Counted from the stretch's first letter, positions 36,849 through 47,345 are shown. The stretch is 64,000 nucleotides of DNA from Desulfobacterales bacterium (GCA_024226555.1 JAAELO010000762.1:25531-89530), one strand, 5' to 3'. Numbers and translations: made by a program. The notes: a model not told the origin generated them from the sequence alone.

Positions 36849-36972
36849 GGCTAAGTAAAAAACTTCATTTGCAAGGCATTAACGTTCGGTCAGGCGCGAG
36901 GCGTACGTTTTGGGTACGTTGAGTGTCTGATCGGTTGTTATAACGCTGCAAATGGAGGAATTTTACGACGCC
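36849..36972 (-). repeat. Family A palindromic interspersed repeat, copy A4 (124 bp)
   Basis: ggctaagtaaaaaacttcatttgcaaggcattaacgttcggtcaggcgcgaggcgtacgttttgggtacgttgagtgtctgatcggttgttataacgctgcaaatggaggaattttacgacgcc. Confidence 0.95.
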
Positions 36973-36983
36973 ATTAAACAGAA

Positions 36984-37994
36984 CTAACAAATCCTAGGAA
37001 GCTGTTCGCCTGTTAGCATGTCTATTATTCTCCTGCCTCCGATCAATGTTTCAAGAAAAACCCTGCCCGGATTCTCCTCAACAACCTCACCAATAACACA
37101 GGCATCTTTTCCAAACTCACTTTTTCTAATGGACTCTAAAACCTTGTCACAATCCTCTTCCGCAACAAAGCAAAGAAGTTTCCCTTCATTGGCAACATAA
37201 AGTGGATCAAAACCAAGAAGCTCGCAGATCGCTTTAACAGAATCTTTTACAGGAAGCTTGTTTTCATAAATCAAAATACCTTTGTCAGATTGTCCGGCAA
37301 TCTCATTTAGAGTTGTTCCAACGCCGCCTCTGGTTGGATCTCTTAAAACATGAACATTAGAACTTATCTCAAGCATATCTGAAATCATATGATTTAGTGG
37401 TGCTGAATCTGTGACTATATCTGTGTCAAAATCCATGCCTTCACGTTTTGCAAGGACAGCCATTCCATGGTCTGCTATTGTTCCGCTAACGATAATTTTA
37501 TCGCCAACCCTTGCGTTCTGACCATTGATATTAAGATTATTATCCACAACACCAATGCCTGAAGTATTAATGAATATTTTATCGCAGGCTCCCTTTGAAA
37601 CAACTTTTGTATCTCCTGTTACGATCTGAATACCAGCTTTTTTAGCTGCTTCACCCATGGATTTTATTATTATTTCCAGATCTTCAAAAGGAAAACCCTC
37701 TTCCATGATTATACCAACGCTAAGATAAAGCGGCTTTGCTCCGCACATGGAGACATCATTTATTGTCCCATTGACTGCAAGTTCGCCAATATTTCCACCT
37801 GGGAAAAATATAGGATCGATTACATAGGAATCTGTGGAAAAGGATAGCTTTTTTCCATCTATTTCAAAAACAGCGCTGTCATTTAGTGCTGCAAGCATTG
37901 GGTTATCAAATGCCGGTAGGATAATATCTGAGATCATCATGTTTGATCTTTTTCCACCACTGCCATGATCCAAAAGTACGTTCTTGTCTTTCAT
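36984..37994 (-). CDS. hypE: Hydrogenase maturation protein HypE
   Basis: DHGSGGKRSNMMISDIILPAF...; C-terminal LPRIC typical HypE Cys terminus. Confidence 0.95.
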   Translation of the reverse strand: MKDKNVLLDHGSGGKRSNMMISDIILPAFDNPMLAALNDSAVFEIDGKKLSFSTDSYVIDPIFFPGGNIGELAVNGTINDVSMCGAKPLYLSVGIIMEEGFPFEDLEIIIKSMGEAAKKAGIQIVTGDTKVVSKGACDKIFINTSGIGVVDNNLNINGQNARVGDKIIVSGTIADHGMAVLAKREGMDFDTDIVTDSAPLNHMISDMLEISSNVHVLRDPTRGGVGTTLNEIAGQSDKGILIYENKLPVKDSVKAICELLGFDPLYVANEGKLLCFVAEEDCDKVLESIRKSEFGKDACVIGEVVEENPGRVFLETLIGGRRIIDMLTGEQLPRIC

Positions 37995-38025
37995 TTGTTT
38001 AGTTCCTTTATTAAATCCACTCTTT

Positions 38026-38100
38026 AGATTGTTTTCACAAATAGAAATTTTGCTTTATCTGATACAGAAATTAAGCAAAAGAGCATTTGTGACACAACCT
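38026..38100. repeat. Family C MITE-like element, copy C2
   Basis: agattgttttcacaaatagaaattttgc...gcaaaagagcatttgtgacacaacct; inverted ends related to C1. Confidence 0.7.
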
Positions 38101-39187
38101 ACACATGATATTTGTAAAATGCTGCACAGGTTCCTTCATTTGAAACCATACATGGTCCAATTGGATTAATTGGAGTGCACACTTTTTTGAACAGTTTACA
38201 ATCAGGTGGTGACATGAGCCCTGTTAATATAGCTCCACAAGCACACCCTTTTGGTTCATCAACCTCTTTTACATCTAAACCAAGAGCTATTGAAGCATCG
38301 AACTCTTTGTATTTATCGTTTATTGATAGACCACTCTCTGGGATTGGTCCAATTCCTCTCCAGATAGCTGTGGATGTTTCAAAAACATCATACATCGCAT
38401 TTTTCGCTATAACGTTCCCCTCTGCGCTAACAGCTCTTTGATATGCATTTTCAAGAGTTCCTTTCCCCTCTTCAAACTGCTGAATCATCATTAGCATTGC
38501 ATGGAGAATATCAACTGGTTCAAAACCACCAACAACTGTTGGTATTTTGTATTTTTCCACAAAGGGAACATATTCATCTGTCCCTGAAATAAGAAGAACG
38601 TGGCCCGGAAGAAGAAATCCATCAATCTTTACGCCTTCTGTGTTCATTAATACTTCAAGAGCTGGCGGGACAAGCTTGTGAGCGGTATAAACAAAAAAGT
38701 TTTTCAGCCCCATCTTGCTGGCAGCCTGAATTGAAGCTGCTATTGTTGGCGCTGTTGTTTCAAAGCCAACTCCTAGAAAAACCACTTTCTTATCAGGATT
38801 TTCCTGTGCAATTTTAATGGAATCCAAAGCGGAGTATACAATTCTTACATCTGCTCCATTTGCTCTCTCAAGCATTAGTGTTGAATCTCCACCAGGAACC
38901 TTCATCAGGTCGCCGAAAAGAGTTACAATTGTATTTTCCATCCTTGCAATATCGATAAATGCACAGATATCTTTTTGTGCTGTAACACAAACAGGACAAC
39001 CTGGCCCTGAGATCAAAGAGACCGTATCCGGCAGCACATCTCTGATTCCATTTTTAAAAATGGACATAGTATGTGTTCCGCAAACCTCCATGACTTTGAA
39101 ATCTTTTGTACTTGTTTCATGGATTCTTTCAATTAGCTTCTTAGCTATTTCAGAATCTCTGTATTCCTCTACATGTTTTAGTGCCAT
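38099..39187 (-). CDS. hypD: Hydrogenase maturation protein HypD
   Basis: VMEVCGTHTMSIFKNGIRDVLPDTVSLISGPGCPVCVT; GFETTAPT; C-terminal Cys motifs. Confidence 0.96.
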   Translation of the reverse strand: MALKHVEEYRDSEIAKKLIERIHETSTKDFKVMEVCGTHTMSIFKNGIRDVLPDTVSLISGPGCPVCVTAQKDICAFIDIARMENTIVTLFGDLMKVPGGDSTLMLERANGADVRIVYSALDSIKIAQENPDKKVVFLGVGFETTAPTIAASIQAASKMGLKNFFVYTAHKLVPPALEVLMNTEGVKIDGFLLPGHVLLISGTDEYVPFVEKYKIPTVVGGFEPVDILHAMLMMIQQFEEGKGTLENAYQRAVSAEGNVIAKNAMYDVFETSTAIWRGIGPIPESGLSINDKYKEFDASIALGLDVKEVDEPKGCACGAILTGLMSPPDCKLFKKVCTPINPIGPCMVSNEGTCAAFYKYHV

Positions 39188-39208
39188 GAATAATAATCCC
39201 CAAATTAT

Positions 39209-41473
39209 TTATATTGAAGCCGCCGCTATCATAGCTTGTCCCAGTGATAACCCGCCATCATTTGCCGGAACTATATTCTGGCAATATACTTTAAATCCGT
39301 TTTCATCTAATTTTGACAAAAAACCCTCAAGCAGTATAGAGTTTTGAAAAACTCCTCCACTTAAGGCAACACTGTTTAATTTAGTATCGCTCCTTATCTC
39401 ACAACAGATCTCTGTAAAAAGATTAATAATTGTGTTGTGAAATTTTGAGCTTATAACAGAAACATCTGTTTTTTCCAGAAGATCTTTTACAACTGACTCT
39501 ATTATTTCTTTATGTGAGATTTCGTACAGATTTGTTTTTTTATAAGAGTAGTTGTAGCTCTCTGTTACTCCCTCTTTGGCAATCATCTCAAGCTCTATTC
39601 CTGCTTGTCCCTCAAAGAAGACTTTATTTCTAACACCAGTTATAGATGCTATACCATCAAAGAGCCTACCAAGGCTGGATGTGAGGGGACAATTCAATTT
39701 TTTTTTGATCATAGCTGTTAGAAAATCAAATGATTTTTGTTCAGAACTTTTAATAAAAGGTATATCGAGATTTTTGTAGTCAGAGCCAAAAGTTGAAAAC
39801 AGGTAACTAAGACCCATTCTGTAGGGTTCCTTAATAGCAAAACCACTTCCTGGCATTGGAGCATAGGATAGGTGAGCAGCCCTTTCAAATCCTTTGAAAT
39901 CTGATATTAAAACCTCTCCACCCCAGATATTACCATCAGACCCAAGACCTGTTCCATCAAAAGCCAAGCCAATAACCGGTTCATCTATTTTGTTCTCAGC
40001 CATACAACTTGCAATATGGGCATGGTGATGTTGTACCTCTATTATTTTTGTATCCAGCTCTTTAGCATACATTGTACTCATGTAATCGGGGTGAAGATCA
40101 CAAGCTACTATTTCAGGCTCCACATCTAAAATACGTTTCATATGTGAAACTGTAAGTTGTAAAAACTCAAGGGATTCATAGTTTTCAAGATCACCAATAT
40201 GCTGACTTAAAAAAGCCCTGTCCTCTTTAGTTACACAGATTGTATTTTTTAATCCGCCACCAACAGCAAGCACTGATGGAATATTATCCTTTAAAAAAAC
40301 GGGAATTGGCACATATCCTCTTGATCTTCTTATAAAAGATGTGGCATTTTTTGTTTTTTTTACAATGGAGTCATCAGACCTAAGATATATGTCTCTATCA
40401 TGGATTAGAAAATAATCTGCAATATCTGAAATTGAATCAAAGGCGTCATCATTACTAATGGAGATGGGTTCATCACTCCTGTTTCCACTTGTCATAACGA
40501 GTGCTTCTATCTCATTTAAAATAAGATAGTGAAGCGGAGTATATGGTAGCATTGTACCAAAATATCTGTTCCTTGGAGAAACATCTTCTGAAATCTTATT
40601 TCCTTCCCTTTTTTTGAGAAGAACAATAGGTCTTTTATTTGATTCTAAAAGTTTCTTTTCATCTGTGTTTAAGTGAGCAAACGATTCAACCTTTTCTGAA
40701 TCAAATGCCATCAGAGCAAAGGGTTTTTCTTCACGCAGTTTTCTTTGCCGAAGAGTTTTAACAGCCTTATCGTTTAAAGCATCACAGGCAAGATGGAAAC
40801 CACCTAAACCTTTAATTGCTATTATATAACCCTTCTTTAGCAGATTTATAGTCTCTTCAACCGGATCTTTAACATCTATAATCTCGTTATTATTGTTCCA
40901 GAGAGAAACCTTTGGACCACACACTGAACATGCATTGGGTTGAGCATGAAATCTTCTGTTCTTTGGGTCATCGTACTCTTTTTGACATTCATCGCACATT
41001 TTAAAGTGCTTCATAGATGTCTTTGGCCTGTCATAGGGAATATCATCAATTATTGTGTATCTTGGGCCACAATTTGTGCAATTTAGAAATGGATAGTGGT
41101 ATCTTCTGTCTGCTTTATCGAAAAGTTCAGAAAGGCAATCTTTACATACAGATACATCCGGAGAAATAAGCGCATTGGTGCTTTCCTCTTTTTCACTTTG
41201 AACTATTGAAAATTCAGAAAAGTGTTCAAGCTCAATTGTTGTAACAGAGATATCTGTAATTATGGAAAGTTCCGGGTGGTTACTTGAAATATCTTTACAA
41301 AAACTATCTAATGTAGCTCTTAAACCAGTAACCCTTATGACAACTCCAGAGGAGTTGTTTAGAACAGTACCTTTAAGTTTAAATTTATCAGCAAGTTGAT
41401 AAATAAAAGGTCTGAATCCAACACCCTGAACAATCCCTTTCACTTCAATCTGTTTTGAGACTAAATCGTTCAG
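39209..41473 (-). CDS. hypF: Carbamoyltransferase HypF (non-ATG start, boundary uncertain)
   Basis: KGIVQGVGFRPFIYQLA acylphosphatase motif; CxxC zinc fingers; YPFLNCTNCGPRYTIIDDIPYDRPKTSM; HHHAHIASCMAEN. Confidence 0.94.
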   Translation of the reverse strand: MNDLVSKQIEVKGIVQGVGFRPFIYQLADKFKLKGTVLNNSSGVVIRVTGLRATLDSFCKDISSNHPELSIITDISVTTIELEHFSEFSIVQSEKEESTNALISPDVSVCKDCLSELFDKADRRYHYPFLNCTNCGPRYTIIDDIPYDRPKTSMKHFKMCDECQKEYDDPKNRRFHAQPNACSVCGPKVSLWNNNNEIIDVKDPVEETINLLKKGYIIAIKGLGGFHLACDALNDKAVKTLRQRKLREEKPFALMAFDSEKVESFAHLNTDEKKLLESNKRPIVLLKKREGNKISEDVSPRNRYFGTMLPYTPLHYLILNEIEALVMTSGNRSDEPISISNDDAFDSISDIADYFLIHDRDIYLRSDDSIVKKTKNATSFIRRSRGYVPIPVFLKDNIPSVLAVGGGLKNTICVTKEDRAFLSQHIGDLENYESLEFLQLTVSHMKRILDVEPEIVACDLHPDYMSTMYAKELDTKIIEVQHHHAHIASCMAENKIDEPVIGLAFDGTGLGSDGNIWGGEVLISDFKGFERAAHLSYAPMPGSGFAIKEPYRMGLSYLFSTFGSDYKNLDIPFIKSSEQKSFDFLTAMIKKKLNCPLTSSLGRLFDGIASITGVRNKVFFEGQAGIELEMIAKEGVTESYNYSYKKTNLYEISHKEIIESVVKDLLEKTDVSVISSKFHNTIINLFTEICCEIRSDTKLNSVALSGGVFQNSILLEGFLSKLDENGFKVYCQNIVPANDGGLSLGQAMIAAASI

Positions 41474-41482
41474 GATTTTTTA

Positions 41483-41731
41483 TTACTCCTTTTTATCGGG
41501 TTCAAGCCCCTGTGAATAAAAAGCAACCTCTCTAAGAGTATCAAGCATCTTACCTGCTTCAACCTCATCTATCTTATGAAGTGCAAAACCAGCGTGCACA
41601 ATCACATAATCGCCAATCTGGGGGCTATCGATCATAAGAAGGCTACAATCACGCTTTACGCCATCAACATCAATAATTCCCAGACCCGCTTCATTAATTT
41701 CAACAATTTTTGAAGGAATTGCTAAACACAT
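41483..41731 (-). CDS. hypC: Hydrogenase assembly chaperone HypC
   Basis: MCLAIPSKIVEI...GDYVIVHAGFALHKID. Confidence 0.96.
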   Translation of the reverse strand: MCLAIPSKIVEINEAGLGIIDVDGVKRDCSLLMIDSPQIGDYVIVHAGFALHKIDEVEAGKMLDTLREVAFYSQGLEPDKKE

Positions 41732-41732
41732 A

Positions 41733-42233
41733 TCAATTAACTCCTATTTTTTCGTACGATCCACCAAAATTAACAACCTCTTTAAGGGTCATCTCAATTA
41801 AGGGGTCTATCTGTGCTTCCACTGTTTTTGTAAGCTCAGGGTTCAGTGTTGCTATATCTTCTGGTTCAACACCAACTATTACAGTTTCAGGTGTTCCATT
41901 TGGAAGCGCAAAACAAAGAGTTAAAGCTTCTAAAACATCCACCTGGTGAAGTGATGTTTTTGCCATAATTCTTTGGGGTATCTGATCTCCAACAAGCCTG
42001 TGAAGGTCACCCGGGTTTCCTTTATTATAAACGGAATCCACAATAATCAGGTGTGTTGCCATGGACATAATACCAAGTAAATTAATACCTAATATGCCTC
42101 CATCTACCGGTGTTACATTATCTGGAAATTCATATTCATTCATTATTCTTTCAATGACCTTAATCCCAATTCCATCATCTGAATAAAGGATATTTCCAAC
42201 ACCTAAAATTATGATTTTTTTTTCATCTGTCAT
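41733..42233 (-). CDS. [NiFe] hydrogenase maturation protease (HyaD/HybD family)
   Basis: ILGVGNILYSDDGIGIKVIERI...VDGGILGINLLG...HQVDVLEAL. Confidence 0.93.
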   Translation of the reverse strand: MTDEKKIIILGVGNILYSDDGIGIKVIERIMNEYEFPDNVTPVDGGILGINLLGIMSMATHLIIVDSVYNKGNPGDLHRLVGDQIPQRIMAKTSLHQVDVLEALTLCFALPNGTPETVIVGVEPEDIATLNPELTKTVEAQIDPLIEMTLKEVVNFGGSYEKIGVN

Positions 42234-42417
42234 TTCTAATTCCTGAACCTAATTATTGGAATTTACTAATAATTAGAAAATATCAATTATTATAGATTCC
42301 ATTTAAAAAAAAGAGTTGCATGATACAACAAACTTATTGAAGAAATCAATCCGAAAATAAAACATTTAGATTTTATTTTCAATTTTAATATACTGATTTC
42401 CTTAAGAAATTTCTTAA

Positions 42418-42456
42418 AATAAAAAGTCCGGATACCGATAAATCGATAGCCGGACT
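42418..42456 (-). terminator. Rho-independent terminator after hydrogenase large subunit
   Basis: Minus strand AGTCCGGCTATCGATTTATCGGTATCCGGACTTTTTATTTT. Confidence 0.8.
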
Positions 42457-42489
42457 AATATTTTATGCGATGATTACAAGGCTAAAAAA

Positions 42490-44124
42490 TTAAAGAACTT
42501 TAACTTTGTAAGTCTCATTTGTATGAGGATCAATAACATGAACCGCACAAGCTATACATGGATCAAATGAGTGTATCGTTCTAAGAACTTCAAGAGGTCT
42601 CTTAGCATCAGCAATTGGAGTACCAATTAATGCATTTTCATAAGGTCCCATCTGACCTTTTGCATCTCTTGGTGACATGTTCCATGTTGTAGGAACAACA
42701 TACTGATAGTTCTTAATTTTTCCACCCTTAATTACTACCCAGTGACCCAAACCACCACGAGGAACATCATTAAGTCCACGTCCTTTAATCTCACCTTTAG
42801 GGAAACTCCATTCCTGATAAGTCTTGGTTTTTCCTTTAGAGATATTAGACTTTAACTGGTTTAACCATCCGCCCATTTCGTTACCGATAAGAACTGTTTC
42901 AAGTCCTCTTGCCGCTGTACGACCAAGAGTTGAGAAAAGAGCTCCAGCACCAACGTTAAGCTTCTTAAGGGTTGCACCAACAAGTTTTTTTACAGCAGGA
43001 TCACCCTTAGCATAAGCAACAAGTACTCTTGCAAGAGGACCAACTTCCATTGGAGCACCATTATAACGAGGAGCTTTACTCCATGAGTAATGGCTATCAG
43101 AATGCTTAATATCTTCAGCAAGAGGTTTGGTTTCACCTTTATAAGGATGCTTTGCAGATCCTTTTTCATACCAACCGTGGGAAACATCCTCTGTAACTTT
43201 TTTATCATCAAATTTTCTATACCTAAGATCACCTTTTAGGTAACCGGAAGGTAAGAATAGTTTTGATTCGCTATCATTTAGTGGGAATTCACCATAAGCA
43301 AGAAAGTTCTTATTTCCACCAATTGCACCCCAATCTTTGTAGAAAGAAGCAACCGCAAGAAGATCCGGAATATAAATTTCATCGATGAATTTTTTTGTTT
43401 CTTTCCAGATACTTTCAAACTTTTTAAGGTTTTTAACTGTCAAATCGCTGCTTAGTGTAACACCACCAACAACAAGAGACTGTGGATGTGGGTTTTTACC
43501 ACCAAGAATAGCATGCATTGTTGCAGCTTTTGCCTGAAGCTGAAGAGCTTCAAGATAGTGAGCTGCTGCCATAAGGTTAGCTTCTGGTGGAAGCTTCATA
43601 GCAGGGTGCCCCCAGTAACCATTGCTAAATGGACCAAGCTGGCCACTGTTAACAAAATTCTGAAGAATTCCTTTAACTTTCTTGAAATAATCTGCGCTTT
43701 CTGGTCTTCCACTTGCATTTGCAGAAAGTTTTGCTGTTGCTTTTGGATCAGCACTTAGAGCACTTACAATATCTACCCAGTCAAGGGCATGTAGATGATA
43801 GAAATGCACGATATGGTCCTGCTGGTACTGAGCACCATGCAGAAGGTTTCTTATTAAACGGGCATTTTCAGGAATTGTAAGATTTAGTGCATCTTCAACT
43901 GCTCTAACTGAAGAAAGAGCATGAATATATGTACAAACACCGCATGATCTCTGAACAAAATGCTGAGCATCTCTCGGATCACGTCCTGTAAGCATGTTCT
44001 CAATACCTCTGAACATCTGACCGGAACTCCAGGCATTTTTAACTTTACCGTTTTCAACTTCCACGTCTATACGTAGATGACCCTCTATTCTAGTAATAGG
44101 ATCAATTGTTATTCTTTTACCCAT
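42490..44124 (-). CDS. Periplasmic [NiFe] hydrogenase large subunit
   Basis: RITIDPITRIEGHLRIDVEVENG, RSCGVCTYIHALSSVRAVEDAL, FDPCIACAVH-VIDPHTNETYKVKVL. Confidence 0.97.
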   Translation of the reverse strand: MGKRITIDPITRIEGHLRIDVEVENGKVKNAWSSGQMFRGIENMLTGRDPRDAQHFVQRSCGVCTYIHALSSVRAVEDALNLTIPENARLIRNLLHGAQYQQDHIVHFYHLHALDWVDIVSALSADPKATAKLSANASGRPESADYFKKVKGILQNFVNSGQLGPFSNGYWGHPAMKLPPEANLMAAAHYLEALQLQAKAATMHAILGGKNPHPQSLVVGGVTLSSDLTVKNLKKFESIWKETKKFIDEIYIPDLLAVASFYKDWGAIGGNKNFLAYGEFPLNDSESKLFLPSGYLKGDLRYRKFDDKKVTEDVSHGWYEKGSAKHPYKGETKPLAEDIKHSDSHYSWSKAPRYNGAPMEVGPLARVLVAYAKGDPAVKKLVGATLKKLNVGAGALFSTLGRTAARGLETVLIGNEMGGWLNQLKSNISKGKTKTYQEWSFPKGEIKGRGLNDVPRGGLGHWVVIKGGKIKNYQYVVPTTWNMSPRDAKGQMGPYENALIGTPIADAKRPLEVLRTIHSFDPCIACAVHVIDPHTNETYKVKVL

Positions 44125-44180
44125 TATTTATCCTTTCCTTTACCTTTTAAGGTATCTTTTCAACGTCAGTTTATAAAAAA

Positions 44181-45116
44181 TTAAGCTTCTTCATAAAAAG
44201 GTGTCATCTCATCCCAGAAACCTGGCTCACTGCAACCTATGCATGGATGGCCAGCCTGGATTGGGAAACTTGTTCCACCGTTGAATTTAGCTGTAGGACA
44301 ATTATTATAGGTATCAGGACCTTTACATCCCATCTTGATCAGGCAGTATCCTTTTTTAGCTTCAGGAGAATCAAAGCTTGTAACAAACTCTTCATTCTCA
44401 TAATGCTCAAGTCGTGGACACTTATCATGAACTGTTTCACCATATGCAAATGTTGGTCTGCCGCTGTCATCAAGATCTATCTTCTTACCACCAAGATATT
44501 TAACAACTGTGTTTAACAGGTTAAGTGGGTTTGGAGGGCATCCGGCAATATTAATAGTTGAAACACCTATTGCATCCTTAACTCCCTTATAACCACCTTG
44601 ATTTGGTGCTGCTGCTGGAAGACCGCCATAATTAGCACATGTTCCCATTGCAATAACAGCTGCTGCTTTTGGAATAACATCTTTAGCAATTTCAAGGAAC
44701 GTTCTTCCACCAACTTTTCCATAAGCTCCATTGTATTTAGTTGGAATGGAACCCTCTACGATGCATACAAATTTACCATCGTATTTTTTCACAGCATCAT
44801 GAAGACTTTTCTCTGCCTGATGACCAGCTGCTGCCATAATGGTTTCGTGATACTCAACTGAAATTACTTCAAGTATTACTTTACCAACATCCGGTGTTCT
44901 TAAAAATGCTTCAGAACAACCAGTACATTCACCAAAGTGCAGCCAGATTACGGCTGGGCGTTGTTTAGCCGCATTTTCAATATCATCCGCCACTTTAGAA
45001 GCACATGATGCTGACAAACCCATTGAAGCTGTTAGCAATGTGCAAAATTTCATAAAGTCTCTTCTTGAGACTCCTTTTTCTTCAAGCTTTTTATAAAACT
45101 TGTTTTCCTTCTCCAC
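44181..45116 (-). CDS. Periplasmic [NiFe] hydrogenase small subunit (Tat signal)
   Basis: SRRDFMKFCTLL Tat motif; WLHFGECTGCSEAFLR; GCKGPDTYNNCPT; GHPCIGCSEPGFWD. GTG start at 45116 with upstream AAGGAGGT. Confidence 0.95.
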   Translation of the reverse strand: MEKENKFYKKLEEKGVSRRDFMKFCTLLTASMGLSASCASKVADDIENAAKQRPAVIWLHFGECTGCSEAFLRTPDVGKVILEVISVEYHETIMAAAGHQAEKSLHDAVKKYDGKFVCIVEGSIPTKYNGAYGKVGGRTFLEIAKDVIPKAAAVIAMGTCANYGGLPAAAPNQGGYKGVKDAIGVSTINIAGCPPNPLNLLNTVVKYLGGKKIDLDDSGRPTFAYGETVHDKCPRLEHYENEEFVTSFDSPEAKKGYCLIKMGCKGPDTYNNCPTAKFNGGTSFPIQAGHPCIGCSEPGFWDEMTPFYEEA

Positions 45117-45765
45117 TGGCACCTCCTTGATGTCATTATAAAAGGTCGCATCTTCTCCATATAAAAAAATCCCTGTAAACACCTTTACAGAGATAAATAT
45201 CCAGATATCACATCATTTGAAATGCGTATTGGTTCATTATTTTTAAAATACCCGAAAGTATTAATTTATGATTGTATTCCATATTAATCTCACAATAATG
45301 AACTACAATTAAATTCATATTTTATTTAAAAAATGATTAGATAAAGTAAATAAAGTTAGTCACAAAACACAATAAACATTAATATTGTACAACTATTGAT
45401 ATGTCAAGCCAAAAAGCTCCTTAATTCACGGTTGTTAGAGATGTTCGCATATTCAAAAAACTATTATTTTTAACTATTGAATAATATTTAGTTTTTTGTT
45501 TTTTGTAGTAGTGTTGTTTTGTTTTTGGAATGAGTATTCTATTAATAGGCTGTATATCATTGAAAAAATTTAATATTTTCTGCATTTTTTATTCTCTTTC
45601 TGTAGTACTACCAAAAAGTTCAAAATCTTATTGAAAAACTATATTGAAGTATTTGTTAAATACTGTTTACCCTTAACTCTTCGCTTTTTTTATGTTGCCA
45701 TTCACTAACTTTTATACTAAAAGAATTAAGTTTTATTATTTTAATACGTAAGCTGGAGTATAAAT

Positions 45766-46056
45766 ATGTTCGGAATGGGTTGGCTCGAAATTCTTTTAAT
45801 ATTAGCTATTGCACTTATTGTAATAGGTCCCCAAAAACTCCCTGAATTAGCCAAAACATTAGGAAAAGCCATGGGAGAGCTAAAAAGAGCAACTTCAGAT
45901 CTAAAAGAATCTGTTGATTTAGATATAGAGGACTTCAAAAATCCAATGGAAGAGTTTAAAGAGGATTTTGAAACTGTTGTAAAAGATGAAATGAATAAAG
46001 ACGAGATGGATATCAAAGATACTCCAGAGAAAGATAAGGTCAAAGAAAATGAGTAG
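45766..46056 (+). CDS. Twin-arginine translocase TatA/TatB-family protein
   Basis: [46 protein letters not shown]. Confidence 0.93.
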   Translation: MFGMGWLEILLILAIALIVIGPQKLPELAKTLGKAMGELKRATSDLKESVDLDIEDFKNPMEEFKEDFETVVKDEMNKDEMDIKDTPEKDKVKENE

Positions 46057-46792
46057 CCTGCCTGCCAAACAAGCATTTGGTGAACATTTAGAAGAGCTTC
46101 GGAAAAGACTTATACGATGTTTTGTTGCTTTACTTATTGGTTTTGGAATTTGCTATAACTTTAAAGAAAAGCTATTTGAAATTCTTAGTTCTCCACTGGT
46201 TGAAGCCATGGGTCAAAACCCTGAAATGATTTATACAGGTCTTACAGAGCCTTTTTTCGTATACATTAAAGTTGCTTTTCTTGCAGGATTTTTGTTAATA
46301 TCTCCATATATATTCTTAGAGTTCTGGTTTTTTATAACTCCAGGCCTTTATAAAAAGGAAAAAATGGCGTTACTCCCTGTTGTTTTTCTTTCAGGATTCT
46401 TTTTTGTTGGAGGAGCGCTCTTTGGTTATTTTGGTGTATTTCCAATAGGTTTTAAGTTTTTTCTTGATTTTTCAGAAGGGGTTATTGTTGCAAGACCAGC
46501 GGTAGGCCAGTATTTTACTCTTGCAAGTAAACTTCTAATAGCATTTGGAATTGTTTTTGAACTTCCACTGGTTTTAACAGCTCTTGCACGATTTGGAATT
46601 GTAAGTGTTGAATTTTTAACAAAGAACAGAAAATACGCTCTTTTACTCTTTTTTATATGTGGAGCAATACTAACTCCACCAGATCCAGTAAGCCAGTGTA
46701 TGATGGCTGTACCTCTGATAATAATGTATGAATTAAGTATTATTGGAGCAAAAATACTGGGCAAGAAGAAAGAGGTTGAAGAGGATGTATAA
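46049..46792 (+). CDS. tatC: Twin-arginine translocase subunit TatC
   Basis: [24 protein letters not shown], polytopic; [30 protein letters not shown]. Confidence 0.96.
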   Translation: MSSLPAKQAFGEHLEELRKRLIRCFVALLIGFGICYNFKEKLFEILSSPLVEAMGQNPEMIYTGLTEPFFVYIKVAFLAGFLLISPYIFLEFWFFITPGLYKKEKMALLPVVFLSGFFFVGGALFGYFGVFPIGFKFFLDFSEGVIVARPAVGQYFTLASKLLIAFGIVFELPLVLTALARFGIVSVEFLTKNRKYALLLFFICGAILTPPDPVSQCMMAVPLIIMYELSIIGAKILGKKKEVEEDV

Positions 46793-46860
46793 AGGATTTT
46801 ATTAAACCTGGAAAAAGGTTTATTTTTTGTATAATTATTTTTATTAACCTAGGGGGAAAA

Positions 46861-47322
46861 ATGGGAACAATTAGTAAAAAATTTGTTGTAGTTACTGTTC
46901 TTATGATTTCAGCTATTTTCCTTTCAACAGGACTTTACGCTGGGACTAAAGTTAAGGACATTATTCCAATGAACAACAAAGCTTATAAGAAACACAAAAA
47001 GCCTGTTGTTATATTTACTCACAAAAAGCACGCTGAAGATTACAAAATTTCATGTGGTGACTGTCATCATGATGATAAGGGAAAAGCTCTTAAGTTAAAA
47101 ATGGGCGATAATGTTCAGAACTGTATTGAGTGCCACAAAAACACCGGTAAACTTCCAAAGAAAATCAAGAAGTTAAAAGGTAAGAAGAAGAAAGCGGCAA
47201 AGATCAAAGAGATGCACAAAGAAGCTATGCACGCTAACTGCATCAATTGCCACAAAGCTTTCAACAAGAAAACAAAATCTAAAAAAGCTCCAAAGTCTTG
47301 TAAAAAGTGCCACCTTAAGTAG
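46861..47322 (+). CDS. Tetraheme cytochrome c3 (class III)
   Basis: Four CxxCH (CGDCH, CIECH, CINCH, CKKCH), HKKHAED, signal peptide. Confidence 0.92.
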   Translation: MGTISKKFVVVTVLMISAIFLSTGLYAGTKVKDIIPMNNKAYKKHKKPVVIFTHKKHAEDYKISCGDCHHDDKGKALKLKMGDNVQNCIECHKNTGKLPKKIKKLKGKKKKAAKIKEMHKEAMHANCINCHKAFNKKTKSKKAPKSCKKCHLK

Positions 47323-47345
47323 TCTTTTTTAGTTAAGATTTATAA

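Noticed and set aside
38175-38441. Plus-strand ORFs antisense to hypD/hypF (38175, 38817, 39576)
   Set aside because: Opposite clear, motif-bearing hyp genes; no independent evidence
42490-44124. Possibility of a [NiFeSe] hydrogenase
   Set aside because: C-terminal motif is GAT CCA TGT ATA GCT TGT GCG GTT CAT; both positions are Cys codons, no in-frame TGA
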